64,000 nt of DNA from Streptomyces spiramyceticus (GTDB lineage: Bacteria > Actinomycetota > Actinomycetes > Streptomycetales > Streptomycetaceae), in assembly GCF_028807635.1 (NCBI RefSeq), contig NZ_JARBAX010000001.1:1625001-1689000 (forward strand). The letters run 5' to 3'. The notes beneath the pieces are model-generated. The model saw only the letters and a list, made by a program, of their open reading frames with translations. It did no database searches and was not told where the DNA came from. Below, piece by piece: positions 8,527-17,015 of this stretch. Position numbers and translations under genes: made by a program. Each line of letters opens with the position of its first letter. The first letter of the stretch is position 1.

Positions 8527-9165
8527 CTACTCGCCCCCTACGACGATGACGTCGAGGGTGCGCGGACCGTGCACGCCCTCCACGCGGTCGAGTTCGATGT
8601 CGCTCGTAGCGGAAGGCCCGGAAATCCAGGTCAGCGGCGCCCTCGCGTCGACGCGCCCGAGTGCCTCGGGAACGTCGCCGGCGATCTGGTCCTCCCGTAC
8701 GACGCACAGGTGGTAGTCCGGGAGGAGCGTGAGAGCCCTGCGGCCCTGGCCCGGCCCCGCGTCGAGGACGATCGTGCCGGTTACCGCGATCCCGAGCGCT
8801 GCCGTCGTCAACACGCCCTCCGCCGCGTCGAGTTCGGCCACCGACAGCGGTGGCTCGTCCCGCAGTACCGTCCATCCGCCGCCCTCGGGAAGCAGCCCGG
8901 CCGGGAAGCCGTCCGGGACGACGAGGGTGCGCAGGCCGCGCGCGGCCAGGCGGGCGGCGACGGTCACGCGGGCGTCGGCGTCGGTCGTACGCGTCACCGT
9001 CGCCCGGTAGTCCGCGACGCGCGCGGCGAACTGCGCCACCGCGTCCGGCTCGGCGTGCGAGCGGCGGTAGTCGCGCGGTACGGGTACGTCGTCGGGGCCC
9101 TCGGACGCCGGTACGTCGGCGAGGGCCGCCCGGATCCTGCCCAGAACGGTGTCGCGCGTGGTCAC
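8527..9165 (-). CDS. lutC: Lactate utilisation protein C (LUD domain)
   Basis: The 212-aa product has a single LUD domain with the TAALGIAVTGTIVLDAG core and the end SDIELDRVEGVHGPRTLDVI, both typical of LutC/YkgG. With LutA and LutB it forms the cytoplasmic complex that oxidises L-lactate to pyruvate. The start is the GTG at 9165, overlapping the lutB stop by 4 nt (GTGA), which indicates translational coupling. Confidence 0.9.
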   Translation of the reverse strand: MTTRDTVLGRIRAALADVPASEGPDDVPVPRDYRRSHAEPDAVAQFAARVADYRATVTRTTDADARVTVAARLAARGLRTLVVPDGFPAGLLPEGGGWTVLRDEPPLSVAELDAAEGVLTTAALGIAVTGTIVLDAGPGQGRRALTLLPDYHLCVVREDQIAGDVPEALGRVDARAPLTWISGPSATSDIELDRVEGVHGPRTLDVIVVGGE

Positions 9166-10631
9166 TTGGAACCTTCCCTTCCGCCGCGCGTCCGGCGCCA
9201 CCACGCCCGCAGCGATTCCTTCGGCGGCACGGCTGTGTCACGGGTCCGCGTCCAGCGGCCGAGTGGCCCGGGCAGGTTGCCGATGGTTCCGCGCCGGGAG
9301 ACCAGGCGGGCGGCGGGGTGCGCGAGGCGCTGGACGGCGGACAGTTTGACGGGCGAGGAGAGCACGGACGCGGCGGCCTTCATGACCAGGGCTTCCGGGG
9401 TCGGGACCCGGCCCTTGGCACGCTTGGCCTCCACCACCTCCGCCCGCAGATGCACCAGCACCTCCGGGATATTGATCTTCACCGGGCAGGCGTCGTAGCA
9501 GGCTCCGCACAGCGTCGAGGCGAACGGCAGCGACTCGGCGTGCTCGACGCCGACGAGCTGCGGGGTCAGGACGGCGCCGATCGGGCCGGGGTAGACCGAT
9601 CCGTAGGCGTGGCCGCCGGTCCGCTCGTACACCGGGCAGACATTGAGGCAGGCCGAGCAGCGGATGCAGGCGAGTGCCTGGCGGCCGACGGTGTCCTTCA
9701 GCGTGGCCGTACGGCCGTTGTCGAGCAGGACGAGGTGGAAGTCCTGCGGCCCGTCGCCTTCGGTCGTGCCCGTCCACATGCTGGTGTACGGGTTCATGCG
9801 CTCGCCCGTCGACGAGCGCGGCAGCAACTGGAGAAAGACCTCCAGATCCTCGAAGGACGGCAGCACCTTCTCGATCCCCATGACGGTGATCAGCGTCTCG
9901 GGCAGCGTGAGGCACATCCGGCCGTTGCCCTCGGACTCGACGACGCCGACCGTGCCGGTGTCGGCGGCGGCGAAATTGGCGCCGGAGACGGCGACCTTGG
10001 CGCGCAGGAACTTCTCGCGCAGATGAAGGCGCGCGGCCTCTGCGAGGTCGCGGGGGCGGTCGGTGAGGCCTTCGGGGGCGGGTCGCCCCCACTTCCCCAT
10101 TTCGCGCCGGAAGATGTCGCGGATCTCGGCCCGGTTGCGGTGGATGGCGGGGACGAGGATGTGGGAGGGGCGGTCGTCGCCGAGCTGCACGATGAGCTCG
10201 GCGAGATCGGTCTCGTACGCGGAGACGCCTTCCTCGGCGAGGGCTTCGTTGAGTGCGATCTCCTGGGTGACCATGGACTTGACCTTGACGACCTCGGTCT
10301 GGCCCGTCGCTTTGACCAGGGCGGTGACGATGCGGTTCGCCTCGGCGGCGTCGGCCGCCCAGTGGACCTGGCCGCCCGCTTTCGTGACGGCCTCCTCCAG
10401 ACGCACGAGGTGGTGGTCGAGGTGGCGGAGGGTGCGGCGCTTGAGGGCCTTGCCCGCAGTGCGCAGCTGCTCCCAGTCGTCGAGTTCGGCGGTGACGGCG
10501 AGCCGTTTGTCGCGGATGGTGCCGGTGGCCTTGCGCAGGTTGGTGCGCAGCTGGGTGTCGGCGAGGGCCTCGCGGGCGGCGTCCGGGAAGGACGGGGCGC
10601 CGAGCCAGACGACGTTGTTGCTGTCGGTCAC
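9162..10631 (-). CDS. lutB: Lactate utilisation iron-sulfur protein B
   Basis: The 489-aa product joins an N-terminal LUD domain (ending ADTGTVGVVESEGNGRMC) to a ferredoxin-like part with two 4Fe-4S motifs, CIRCSACLNVCP and CGACYDACP, and a C-terminal LutB tail. Length matches the family. It transfers electrons from lactate oxidation. It overlaps lutA by 4 nt and lutC by 4 nt. Confidence 0.93.
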   Translation of the reverse strand: MTDSNNVVWLGAPSFPDAAREALADTQLRTNLRKATGTIRDKRLAVTAELDDWEQLRTAGKALKRRTLRHLDHHLVRLEEAVTKAGGQVHWAADAAEANRIVTALVKATGQTEVVKVKSMVTQEIALNEALAEEGVSAYETDLAELIVQLGDDRPSHILVPAIHRNRAEIRDIFRREMGKWGRPAPEGLTDRPRDLAEAARLHLREKFLRAKVAVSGANFAAADTGTVGVVESEGNGRMCLTLPETLITVMGIEKVLPSFEDLEVFLQLLPRSSTGERMNPYTSMWTGTTEGDGPQDFHLVLLDNGRTATLKDTVGRQALACIRCSACLNVCPVYERTGGHAYGSVYPGPIGAVLTPQLVGVEHAESLPFASTLCGACYDACPVKINIPEVLVHLRAEVVEAKRAKGRVPTPEALVMKAAASVLSSPVKLSAVQRLAHPAARLVSRRGTIGNLPGPLGRWTRTRDTAVPPKESLRAWWRRTRGGREGSK

Positions 10632-11392
10632 GGTCCGGTCGTCCCTTCCGTCGAGGCGAGGATTTCGGCGAGGTGGCGGGTGCCTACGCCCGTACGCAGC
10701 CGGTTCAGGCCGCCGCCGATGTGCATGAGGCAGGAGTTGTCGCCTGCCGTCAGGACGTCGGCGCGGGTGTCGAGTACGGCGCGCATCTTGTCGGCGAGCA
10801 TGGCGTTCGAGGTGTCGGCGTTCTTGAGCGCGAACGTACCGCCGAAGCCGCAGCAGCTGTCGGCGGCGGGCAGCTCGACCAGGTCGATGCCGCTGACCGC
10901 GCGCAGGAGCTGGAGCGGGCGGTCACCGACGCGGAGCATGCGCAGGCTGTGGCAGGTGGGGTGGTAGGTGACGCGGTGCGGGAAGTGTGCGCCGACGTCG
11001 GTGACGCCGAGTACGTCGACGAGCAGCTCGGACAGCTCGTACACCTTGGGGGTCACCGCTTCCACTTGCTCGACGAGCGCGCTGTCGCCGTACTGCTCCG
11101 CGACGACGCGGTGGTAGTCGCGAACCATCCCGACGCACGATCCGGAGGGGGCGACCACGGCGTCGTACTCGCCCTGCGCGAAGACGTCGGCGAAGCGGCG
11201 GACCATCGGGAGCGTCTCGGGGCGGTAGCCGGTGTTGAAGTGCATCTGGCCGCAGCAGGCCTGGGCCTGCGGGAACTCGACGGTGTGGCCCAGGCGCTCA
11301 AGGAGCGAGACCACCGCCTTTCCCGTATCCGGAAACATCGTGTCGTTGAAGCAGGTGATGAACAGAGCGATTCTCATGCGTGTCCGTCTCAT
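10628..11392 (-). CDS. lutA: Lactate utilisation protein A (CCG-domain)
   Basis: The 254-aa product has two CCG domains (ACCGQMHFNTGY and SCCGFGGTFALKN) that bind a non-cubane iron-sulfur cluster, as in heterodisulfide-reductase-like subunits. It is first in the lutABC operon. The start is ATG 11392 behind GGAGGA at 10 nt. An ATG at 11377 lacks a ribosome site, though homologues often begin there. Regulation by a LutR-like repressor is likely but no operator was identified. Confidence 0.9.
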   Translation of the reverse strand: MRRTRMRIALFITCFNDTMFPDTGKAVVSLLERLGHTVEFPQAQACCGQMHFNTGYRPETLPMVRRFADVFAQGEYDAVVAPSGSCVGMVRDYHRVVAEQYGDSALVEQVEAVTPKVYELSELLVDVLGVTDVGAHFPHRVTYHPTCHSLRMLRVGDRPLQLLRAVSGIDLVELPAADSCCGFGGTFALKNADTSNAMLADKMRAVLDTRADVLTAGDNSCLMHIGGGLNRLRTGVGTRHLAEILASTEGTTGP

Positions 11393-11437
11393 GCTTGTCC
11401 GTCCTCCGCCAGGACCGGGTATGCCCGCGCCCAGCAA

Positions 11438-11783
11438 CCATCAGCGCGCTGTTCCTCCCACCCTGCGCAGGCACGCGTCACGCAAACATGGCGCCCTCGT
11501 CGACGGCATCGCGACGGAGGGGTGAATCCGGAATCGATCGGCTCAGCCGGGCGACGACCGGAGACGGCGGCATCCTCAACGCCGGGACACCTCCTCAACA
11601 CGAGCGTCACCGCCAACACCGGCGGAAACTGCCGTCCGCCCGGAAGCGTCCCGGGCTGCACCGGCTGACGGCCCCGTACCGCAGCAGAAAGGCCCCCACG
11701 AGAGTGGGGGCCTTCGACGTTCCCGCAGCCCGTCCACGGCGCGTTCACGCAGCGTGAAACGTTTCTGCAGGGACTGCAGGGAG
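11438..11783. other. Intergenic region upstream of lutA, no gene seen
   Basis: The stretch holds the presumed lutA promoter and, at its right end, the terminator of the tRNA remnant. Open frames here are short and lack ribosome sites. Confidence 0.6.
11689..11714 (-). terminator. Terminator downstream of the tRNA locus
   Basis: An 11-bp perfect stem (AAGGCCCCCAC with GTGGGGGCCTT) has a GAGA loop. It is followed on the minus strand by a short T-rich run. It lies 70 nt past the 3' end of the tRNA fragment. Confidence 0.75.
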
Positions 11784-11828
11784 TGGGGCGGGTGGGACTC
11801 GAACCCACGGCCGACGGATTATGAGTCC
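11784..11828 (-). other. attL candidate: 3' half of a tRNA gene with CAU anticodon
   Basis: On the minus strand this reads an anticodon loop with CAU (GGACTCATAATCC), variable region, an intact T arm (GTGGGTTCGAGTCCCAC), the acceptor strand CCGCCCC and discriminator A. No D arm or 5' acceptor GGGGCGG follows to the right, and the anticodon stem loses pairing just beyond GGA. This is what remains at the 3' side when an element integrates into a tRNA gene. The intact tRNA should be rebuilt at the other end, which is not in the window. CAU could be tRNA-Met or the lysidine-modified tRNA-Ile. Confidence 0.75.
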
Positions 11829-12062
11829 TTTGGTGATTGTGTCGGCCCTTGTCGCTGTTGCCTGATCTTCGCCGTTTTCCCAGGTCAGAGGGCATTCCTG
11901 TGATTGGCCTTTGTAGATCCTTCGCGGTCTAAGTCGGTCCTTGTGTCCCCTCGCTGTCCCCTGAGTGGGCCCACGGGGGGACGCTGGAGCTGCCATCCCA
12001 TCAGTCATGCCAGCTCACCGGGGTGGATAGCGACTCGTGCGCAGCGGAGTGCCTTACCGACG

Positions 12063-12099
12063 CGAAGAGGCTCCGACCCCTTGACCGGGGCGGAGCCTC
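12063..12099. terminator. Hairpin terminator inside the left end of the element
   Basis: AAGAGGCTCCG-A-CCCC pairs with GGGGCGGAGCCTCTT around a short loop. The rest of 11829-12364 holds no gene I can support. Repeated GGGGACA-like words near 11945-11965 resemble sequences near integrase att sites, but no integrase is present. Confidence 0.65.
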
Positions 12100-12364
12100 T
12101 TGGCCGTTTGCGCAGGCCAGACGTGTGTTCCTCAGACTATCGGGTCCCTCCGTTCGACGGCAGCTCAGCTGCTCCGCGCGGGGCGCCCCGGTTATGCCCA
12201 CGCCCGTGCCTGGGAGGCGCGCATGGGTGCACTCCCCGCAGCCGCTGGCGCTCCCCCTCGCAGCTGCGCCCTTCCGGCAGCGACGGCCGACGGCAAAAAC
12301 GCTCTCCTCACGCCGCCGCTTCTTGCGATGCTTATGTGTATTGGAACTGCACGTGGAGCCGACC

Positions 12365-13621
12365 TTGATCATTCTCGATACCTGCACTATCCGGAGCGCC
12401 GGCCTGCGCTCCAGCAGCGCCGACCTCCTGCGCACCATCCGTCGGTCAGGCGTCGAACGCGTCGCTGTCCCCTGGATCGCGATGGAGGAACTGGCTGCAC
12501 AGAAGTCCATCGAGTACCTCGCGGCGTCAGAGACGGCCATCCGGGCCCTGGAGGCCCTGGAGAAAGCCAGTCCCTGGGACGTGCCCAAGGTTGGGGCCCT
12601 TGACCCGGAGGGCGTCCGGGAGCACTGGCGCCAGCAGTGGGGTGAAATCGTGACGGTCCTCCCGACCAGCCTCGCCGCCATGCAAAAGGCGATGATGCGG
12701 GAGGCCAACGTCCTTCCGCCGTGCAAGCTGAAGACCGACGGGTCCAAGAACGCCAAGCCGGTGAAGATCGGCGGCCGGGACGCGGCGATCTGGCTCACAG
12801 CCGTTGAGTACGCCCGGGAGCACCCGGACGAGACGGTGTACTTCGTCAGCGAGAACCACAAGGACTTCACCGACGGTGTCTCTGGCTACCCGTACCCCAT
12901 GGATCAGGACCTCGACGGCATCGAGGGCCGGTTCGTACACCTGACGAGCCTCAACGACCTCGTCGCCCGCTTCGCTAAGCCGACAGACGTCGACGAGGCA
13001 CGTGTGGCGGCGGCGTGCGACCTGCCCGACGTGCAAGAAGTCGTCGCGGACGATGCTTACAGCCGCTGGACCATGCTCTTCGATCCCTACGCTCCCGGAT
13101 TCGAATGCACGTGGGCCAGCCCGGAGGGCAGCCACACGGGATGGGCCAGCGGCTGGTTGGACCTAAGCGGGGTGAAGGTTCGGCGCACGTCCCTCACCGA
13201 CGTGAACGCCTACCGGATCGGCGATCACGTGTGGGCGACCGCCAACGTCGGCTGGGAACTGGGCGGGTTCACGCTGCTCGACGAGGACGAGTTCGTCCAT
13301 GCCGTCACCCACTACGACACACGCGTCCTGGTGTCTCTCCAGGACGGGGACACGGCCCTGACGGTCATCCGCGGTGACAAGCCGCGCGCTGTCGACTACG
13401 ACATCAGCACGCGCGGGGAGGGGGAGCCCATCGACGGCGGGCGGATGAAGAGGGCGCTCAACAGGCTCCAGTCCCACATAGAGGAGAGTCTGATGCTGAC
13501 GCTGGACCAACTGGTGCGTGACTATCGGGACCAGCCCAGCACAGCCCGGCTCCGCAACCTTCTGATCCGCGCCCTGAACGAGCGCGGCCCGGGTGTCACG
13601 CGCCTGGATGCTGACGGCTAG
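12365..13621 (+). CDS. PIN-domain protein (DUF4935-like), probable ribonuclease
   Basis: The product is about 418 aa. The PIN nuclease signature is at the N-terminus: LIILDTCTIRS with the first Asp, WIAMEEL with the Glu, GGRDAAIWLTAVEY with the third acidic residue, and VYFVSENHKDF. A C-terminal region of about 200 aa has no recognised domain. I place the start at TTG 12365, preceded by GTGGAG, because the longer frame from 12023 is Arg/Pro-rich noise running over a terminator. It is the only gene on the plus strand in the left arm and sits next to attL, a typical cargo position. A defence or toxin role is possible but not shown. Confidence 0.78.
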   Translation: MIILDTCTIRSAGLRSSSADLLRTIRRSGVERVAVPWIAMEELAAQKSIEYLAASETAIRALEALEKASPWDVPKVGALDPEGVREHWRQQWGEIVTVLPTSLAAMQKAMMREANVLPPCKLKTDGSKNAKPVKIGGRDAAIWLTAVEYAREHPDETVYFVSENHKDFTDGVSGYPYPMDQDLDGIEGRFVHLTSLNDLVARFAKPTDVDEARVAAACDLPDVQEVVADDAYSRWTMLFDPYAPGFECTWASPEGSHTGWASGWLDLSGVKVRRTSLTDVNAYRIGDHVWATANVGWELGGFTLLDEDEFVHAVTHYDTRVLVSLQDGDTALTVIRGDKPRAVDYDISTRGEGEPIDGGRMKRALNRLQSHIEESLMLTLDQLVRDYRDQPSTARLRNLLIRALNERGPGVTRLDADG

Positions 13622-13678
13622 CGCATCCTCGACACCGATCGGCAGCCTCCTCGTCAGCGGCTGATACGCCGTCCGTAC

Positions 13679-13710
13679 GCCGCCGCTGCGCCCCTCGGCG
13701 CAGCGGCGGC
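13679..13710. terminator. Terminator between PIN gene and convergent early operon end
   Basis: A 13-bp perfect stem (13679-13691 with 13698-13710) closes a 6-nt loop. Confidence 0.8.
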
Positions 13711-13734
13711 TGGGGGTGCTGGTGGGCCACTGTG

Positions 13735-14397
13735 CTATTTCGGCTCCGGGGCAGACTGTTGCGCTTCCTGGGCCGGGGTAGCGGGGGTGTCCGTTGCCTT
13801 GTCGTCGCTGCGGTCGCTCTGGTGGTCGCCGTCTTCGTCGCTCACCGGCGCGTTAGCTTCGCTGTCCTGGTCGTCGGCGGGGTCGTCTTCGTGTGCCTCG
13901 GTTCTGAGTTCGGCGGGTGTGGCGTTCCGCTCGGCTGTGATGTCGGCCATGGCTTCGTCGAAGGCGGTGATCCAGGGGCGGTGTCCGACGTAGAAGGGCT
14001 TCTGCTCGAAGGCGGGAAGCAGCTTGTCGTCGAGGGCCTCGGTGATGAGGTCGGCGGGTTCTCTGCCGTTGGCCTCGTCGTCGTTGGCCTCGTCCGCGTC
14101 TTCTACGAGGGATATGGCGGCGTGGTAGTGCCTGCCTTCGGCGAGCCGTCCGGCGAGGTAGGTCTCGTGGGCGGCCTTGTCGGCGTCGTCGGCGGGGGGC
14201 GGGGCGGCGTTGCCGGTGATCCAGAGTTGGACGGTGGTTCCGCCGAAGATGGGGCGCAGGCCGATGCGGCGGCCGTCGGGGTGGAGGAGGTGTGCTGCGC
14301 CGTCTGCGGGGGCGTCGGGGTCGATGGCCCATCCGCAGGCGAGGGTGTTGGCGACGGTGTGGCCGGTCTCCTGGACGGCGGCGTCGGTGATGAGCAT
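13735..14397 (-). CDS. Hypothetical phage protein with acidic tail
   Basis: The 220-aa product has no recognised family. Residues 1-130 look globular (GWAIDPDAPADGAAHLLHPD). The C-terminal 70 residues are rich in Asp, Glu, Ser and Gln and are probably disordered. The start is fixed by the 12-nt element GACCTCTTGGAG, 5 nt before the ATG. A hairpin (14425-14453) lies upstream, and the promoter at 14595-14628 drives this gene and the small cysteine-rich ORF before it. Confidence 0.72.
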   Translation of the reverse strand: MLITDAAVQETGHTVANTLACGWAIDPDAPADGAAHLLHPDGRRIGLRPIFGGTTVQLWITGNAAPPPADDADKAAHETYLAGRLAEGRHYHAAISLVEDADEANDDEANGREPADLITEALDDKLLPAFEQKPFYVGHRPWITAFDEAMADITAERNATPAELRTEAHEDDPADDQDSEANAPVSDEDGDHQSDRSDDKATDTPATPAQEAQQSAPEPK

Positions 14398-14402
14398 GGG
14401 GT

Positions 14403-14414
14403 CTCCAAGAGGTC
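14403..14414 (-). promoter_or_regulatory. Start-associated sequence copy 1
   Basis: GACCTCTTGGAG lies 5 nt before the ATG at 14397. TTGGAG doubles as the ribosome site. Confidence 0.85.
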
Positions 14415-14424
14415 GTTGTGGTGC

Positions 14425-14453
14425 GCTGCCCGCCCCTTGTCGGGGCGGGCAGC
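14425..14453 (-). terminator. Intercistronic hairpin upstream of start-associated sequence 1
   Basis: A 12-bp perfect stem (GCTGCCCGCCCC with its complement) closes a 5-nt loop, 10 nt before the start-associated sequence. It lies between the 29-aa ORF and the next gene. Confidence 0.75.
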
Positions 14454-14462
14454 TGGGGTTGG

Positions 14463-14552
14463 CTATCGGCCGCCGCAGCCGGCGTGTCCGCAGCCGCCGC
14501 AGAAGCCGCGGCGGTTGCAGGCGCAGGGGCAGGGGCCGGTGGTGTGCTTCAT
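14463..14552 (-). CDS. 29-aa cysteine/glycine-rich peptide
   Basis: The ATG at 14552 follows AGAGGAA, and TAG is at 14463. The peptide has six cysteines among 29 residues, including CPCAC and CGGCG, a spacing that could bind zinc or form disulfides. It is the first ORF after a strong repeated promoter. No homology can be claimed at this length. The ribosome site, promoter position and absence of any competing ORF support it. Confidence 0.5.
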   Translation of the reverse strand: MKHTTGPCPCACNRRGFCGGCGHAGCGGR

Positions 14553-14594
14553 GGGTGTTCCTCTCGTCGTGGGGGACTTCCCCGTCCCTCCTGT

Positions 14595-14628
14595 GCTTTA
14601 ATTCTATATGCGTTAGGGGTGGAGTCAA
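14595..14628 (-). promoter_or_regulatory. Repeated early promoter P1
   Basis: TTGACT, 16 bp, then TAGAAT within GCATATAGAATTAAAGC. The upstream GGCGATC is shared with P2 and P3. Confidence 0.8.
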
Positions 14629-14675
14629 GATCGCCAGCGAAGAATCTCCCCCACCCGGCGAACTATTTACGCAGG

Positions 14676-15758
14676 TCAGGTGGCATGCTCGACCGTCTCC
14701 AGCAGCGCCTCGGCCTTGCGTATCGCTGCCAGGACGGCGGCTTGCCCGCGCAGCTCGTCCCGGCGTTCGTACGCCTCGCGCCGTTCCTTCAGGGCCTGGC
14801 CGGTGGGGTTGGCCTGGTGCAGCACGTCTCCGCCTGCGACGACCACGTTCGGCCCAAGTCCCCACAGGATGGCGTTGACCGCAGCTCCGGCGGCAGCCAA
14901 AGGGTCGATGTCGGTCATGCTCCAGACGAAGTCGGCGGGGTCCAGGTTGCTGTGGCGCAGCACCTGCGCCGCCGCGCGGAACATCCCGCCGGTACCGCTT
15001 GTCGGCTCATCGAAGGTCATTCCCGGCTTGACGTCCATGTCGTCGAGGAGGAGGTGAGCCATCATCTCGCTGACTTCGGGAGGCGTGTGGTACTCAGCGA
15101 GGGCGTTGGCTGCTCCGGCTGATCGCATGACGGTGATGAGCGTGCCGAGTATGTCGGAGGTGGCGTTGAAGTACGGGTTCTCACTGCCGGTCAGGTGGAG
15201 CAGCCCGTTCTTGATCGCCGCCTCCACGACGGCGCGGATCGCTTGTGCTCGGCGACGTGGAGGGTGCTCGTCCTGGAGCCACGCGTGGAGCGGCATGGCC
15301 CTGTCGATGAGGTCCGGCCTCGTGATCCACCAGTACGACCAGCATTCGCTGAATGCGGTGATGAGGTCGGCGTCGCCGAGGGCGAGCCACCAGTCGGCAA
15401 GGAGCGGCGCGTCCGGCCCTTTGAGAGGCCACAGGGCGATGGCCGCGACGGTACCGATGGGGATCTTGATGTCTTCTCCCCCGTGTGCTCCGTGCCATGC
15501 CGCGCTGACCGCTTCCGCCAGGGCGACGGCGGCGGCGTGATCATTTCGCTCGGTCGGCACGTACCTGCGTGGTTTGGCTTTACGCGAGGTCTCTTCGGTG
15601 GGCTTGGGTTCCGGGCGGCGAGGTTCGGAGACCACCGGCTTGATGGTGACGGGCGGGGGCGCCGGCGGGAGGTCGGCGATGCGACTGGTCGGGCGGGCGG
15701 CGAATGTGGCGGGGATCTTGGGTTGTTCGGCCGCGCCGAACAGGTCGAGTTGTTCCAC
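14676..15758 (-). CDS. Orphan N6-adenine DNA methylase-like protein lacking the catalytic motif
   Basis: The 360-aa product resembles the HsdM-type N6 methylase core. YHTP (223-226) leads into the SAM-binding motif DEPTSGTGG (250-258), followed by MTDIDPLAAA with the acidic motif II residue. The expected catalytic NPPY/F motif is absent: after GGDVLHQ the sequence reads ANPTGQALKERREA and ends in a helical tail. It may bind SAM or DNA without methylating, or be shortened. The N-terminal 75 residues are Pro/Lys-rich linker. No specificity or restriction subunit is nearby. Confidence 0.72.
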   Translation of the reverse strand: MEQLDLFGAAEQPKIPATFAARPTSRIADLPPAPPPVTIKPVVSEPRRPEPKPTEETSRKAKPRRYVPTERNDHAAAVALAEAVSAAWHGAHGGEDIKIPIGTVAAIALWPLKGPDAPLLADWWLALGDADLITAFSECWSYWWITRPDLIDRAMPLHAWLQDEHPPRRRAQAIRAVVEAAIKNGLLHLTGSENPYFNATSDILGTLITVMRSAGAANALAEYHTPPEVSEMMAHLLLDDMDVKPGMTFDEPTSGTGGMFRAAAQVLRHSNLDPADFVWSMTDIDPLAAAGAAVNAILWGLGPNVVVAGGDVLHQANPTGQALKERREAYERRDELRGQAAVLAAIRKAEALLETVEHAT

Positions 15759-15824
15759 GACTGGGCTCCGTTCGGATATGCACTGGGACAGGCGGCCCCG
15801 GGTGGTGAGCCGGGGCCGCGGCGG

Positions 15825-16421
15825 TCAGTTCTGGGCGCGGCGCCTGCCGCGCAGCAGGCCGGTCAGTTCGTCGGGGTGGTGTGCGTCGATGTGGGCGGCC
15901 TGGCGGAGCATGTCGCGGAGTTCGTCGACTGTGGCGCTGGTAAGCACGTCGGTCAGGGTGTGGTCGCGCTGCCAGTCCGGCCGGTAGGGGTAGCCGACGC
16001 CGAGCATGTATGCGACCCGGAGTACGGCGCGGTCGGCTCGCTCTCGACTGAGGCCGTAGGGGGCGGTGAGGGCGTACATGAGGGCCTGGTTGCCCATGGG
16101 AGCGGATTCGGGGACGGCCGCCAGGGCTTCGGCGACGGTGATCAGTTCTTTGCGCAACTGCTCATGCCAGCCCTGTATGGCCTCGCTCACGCGTCCGGCG
16201 TGAGTGAGGGCGGAGTAGAGGTAGAGCGCACGGAAGTGGTCGGTGGCGACGGTGATTTCGAGGTACCTGGTGCGGCTGATACCTGCGGCCGTAATGGCGC
16301 GGTGGTTGGACTGCCGCACGACGTGGCGGACGGCCTGGGCGAGGCCGTGGGACGCCTGGGCTGCGCTGAGGCCGTGCTGCTGGCGGGCGTTGTCGAAGAA
16401 CGCGTTCCATCGGGGGTTCAT
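15825..16421 (-). CDS. Hypothetical phage protein
   Basis: The 198-aa, mostly helical product (FDNARQQHGLSAAQASHGLA, then VRQSNHRAITAAGISRTRYL) has no recognised family. The start at ATG 16421 is fixed by GACCTCTTGGAG ending 6 nt upstream. An ATG four codons earlier lies inside that element. The C-terminus is Arg-rich (GLLRGRRRAQN). Confidence 0.65.
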   Translation of the reverse strand: MNPRWNAFFDNARQQHGLSAAQASHGLAQAVRHVVRQSNHRAITAAGISRTRYLEITVATDHFRALYLYSALTHAGRVSEAIQGWHEQLRKELITVAEALAAVPESAPMGNQALMYALTAPYGLSRERADRAVLRVAYMLGVGYPYRPDWQRDHTLTDVLTSATVDELRDMLRQAAHIDAHHPDELTGLLRGRRRAQN

Positions 16422-16427
16422 GACCGG

Positions 16428-16439
16428 CTCCAAGAGGTC
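16428..16439 (-). promoter_or_regulatory. Start-associated sequence copy 2
   Basis: GACCTCTTGGAG lies 6 nt before ATG 16421. No strong hairpin is seen next to this copy. Confidence 0.85.
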
Positions 16440-16475
16440 GTGTGTGGTCGGGTTGGCCGCTGTTGTGGCAGCAGT

Positions 16476-16808
16476 TCAGGCCAGGTAGATGGCGGTGAAG
16501 TCGTCCATGTGCTGGGTCGCGTGGTCCATGAGGGTGCGGATCTTCTTCGTGTCGCCACGCAGGAACAGGGCGACGTCCAGCAGGTCGGCGTAGGCCACGT
16601 AGTGGAGGAGTTGGCGGTAGTGGTCGAGGCTGACCGGTTCGAGGGCGTCAGGGCGCAGCGCCCATGCGGCCGTGACGGCGTTGTCGACGAGGTAGTGGGC
16701 GGCGTGGAGCTCGTCTTCGTCCGGCGCGCGGGTGAGCAGGATGAGGATGACGTCGCTGGTGTGATGTGCGGGGATGGTCAGGTGGACGGGGCCTCGGCGT
16801 CTGGACAT
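16476..16808 (-). CDS. Hypothetical phage protein
   Basis: The 110-aa product has an AAGGAG site before the ATG. It is helical with an Asp/Glu-rich middle (TRAPDEDELHAAHYLVDNAV). It is the first gene after promoter P2. No family is recognised. Confidence 0.6.
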   Translation of the reverse strand: MSRRRGPVHLTIPAHHTSDVILILLTRAPDEDELHAAHYLVDNAVTAAWALRPDALEPVSLDHYRQLLHYVAYADLLDVALFLRGDTKKIRTLMDHATQHMDDFTAIYLA

Positions 16809-16853
16809 GTGCGCGCTCCTTGGGTGTGGGTGGGGAAGGTGACCCTCCCCTCT

Positions 16854-16887
16854 GCTTTAATTTTATATGCATTTAGGGGAAGGGCAA
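16854..16887 (-). promoter_or_regulatory. Repeated early promoter P2
   Basis: TTGCCC, 16 bp, then TAAAAT within GCATATAAAATTAAAGC. GGCGATC precedes the -35. It lies 46 nt before the ATG at 16808. Confidence 0.78.
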
Positions 16888-17015
16888 GATCGCCAGCGAA
16901 AGAAATCCCTGGCGAGCGAGGGTTTTTCAGCGACTAGTCGAGACCGACGACCAACGGCCAACATCCACGGCGCCAGCACTGGGCGCCGTGACGGCACCGT
17001 CGCCGAGCAGAGCGG

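Noticed and set aside
11745..12008. 87-codon minus frame over the tRNA fragment as an integrase remnant.
   Set aside because: No integrase motif is seen. The repeated GGGGACA-like words are suggestive of att-site surroundings but not enough.
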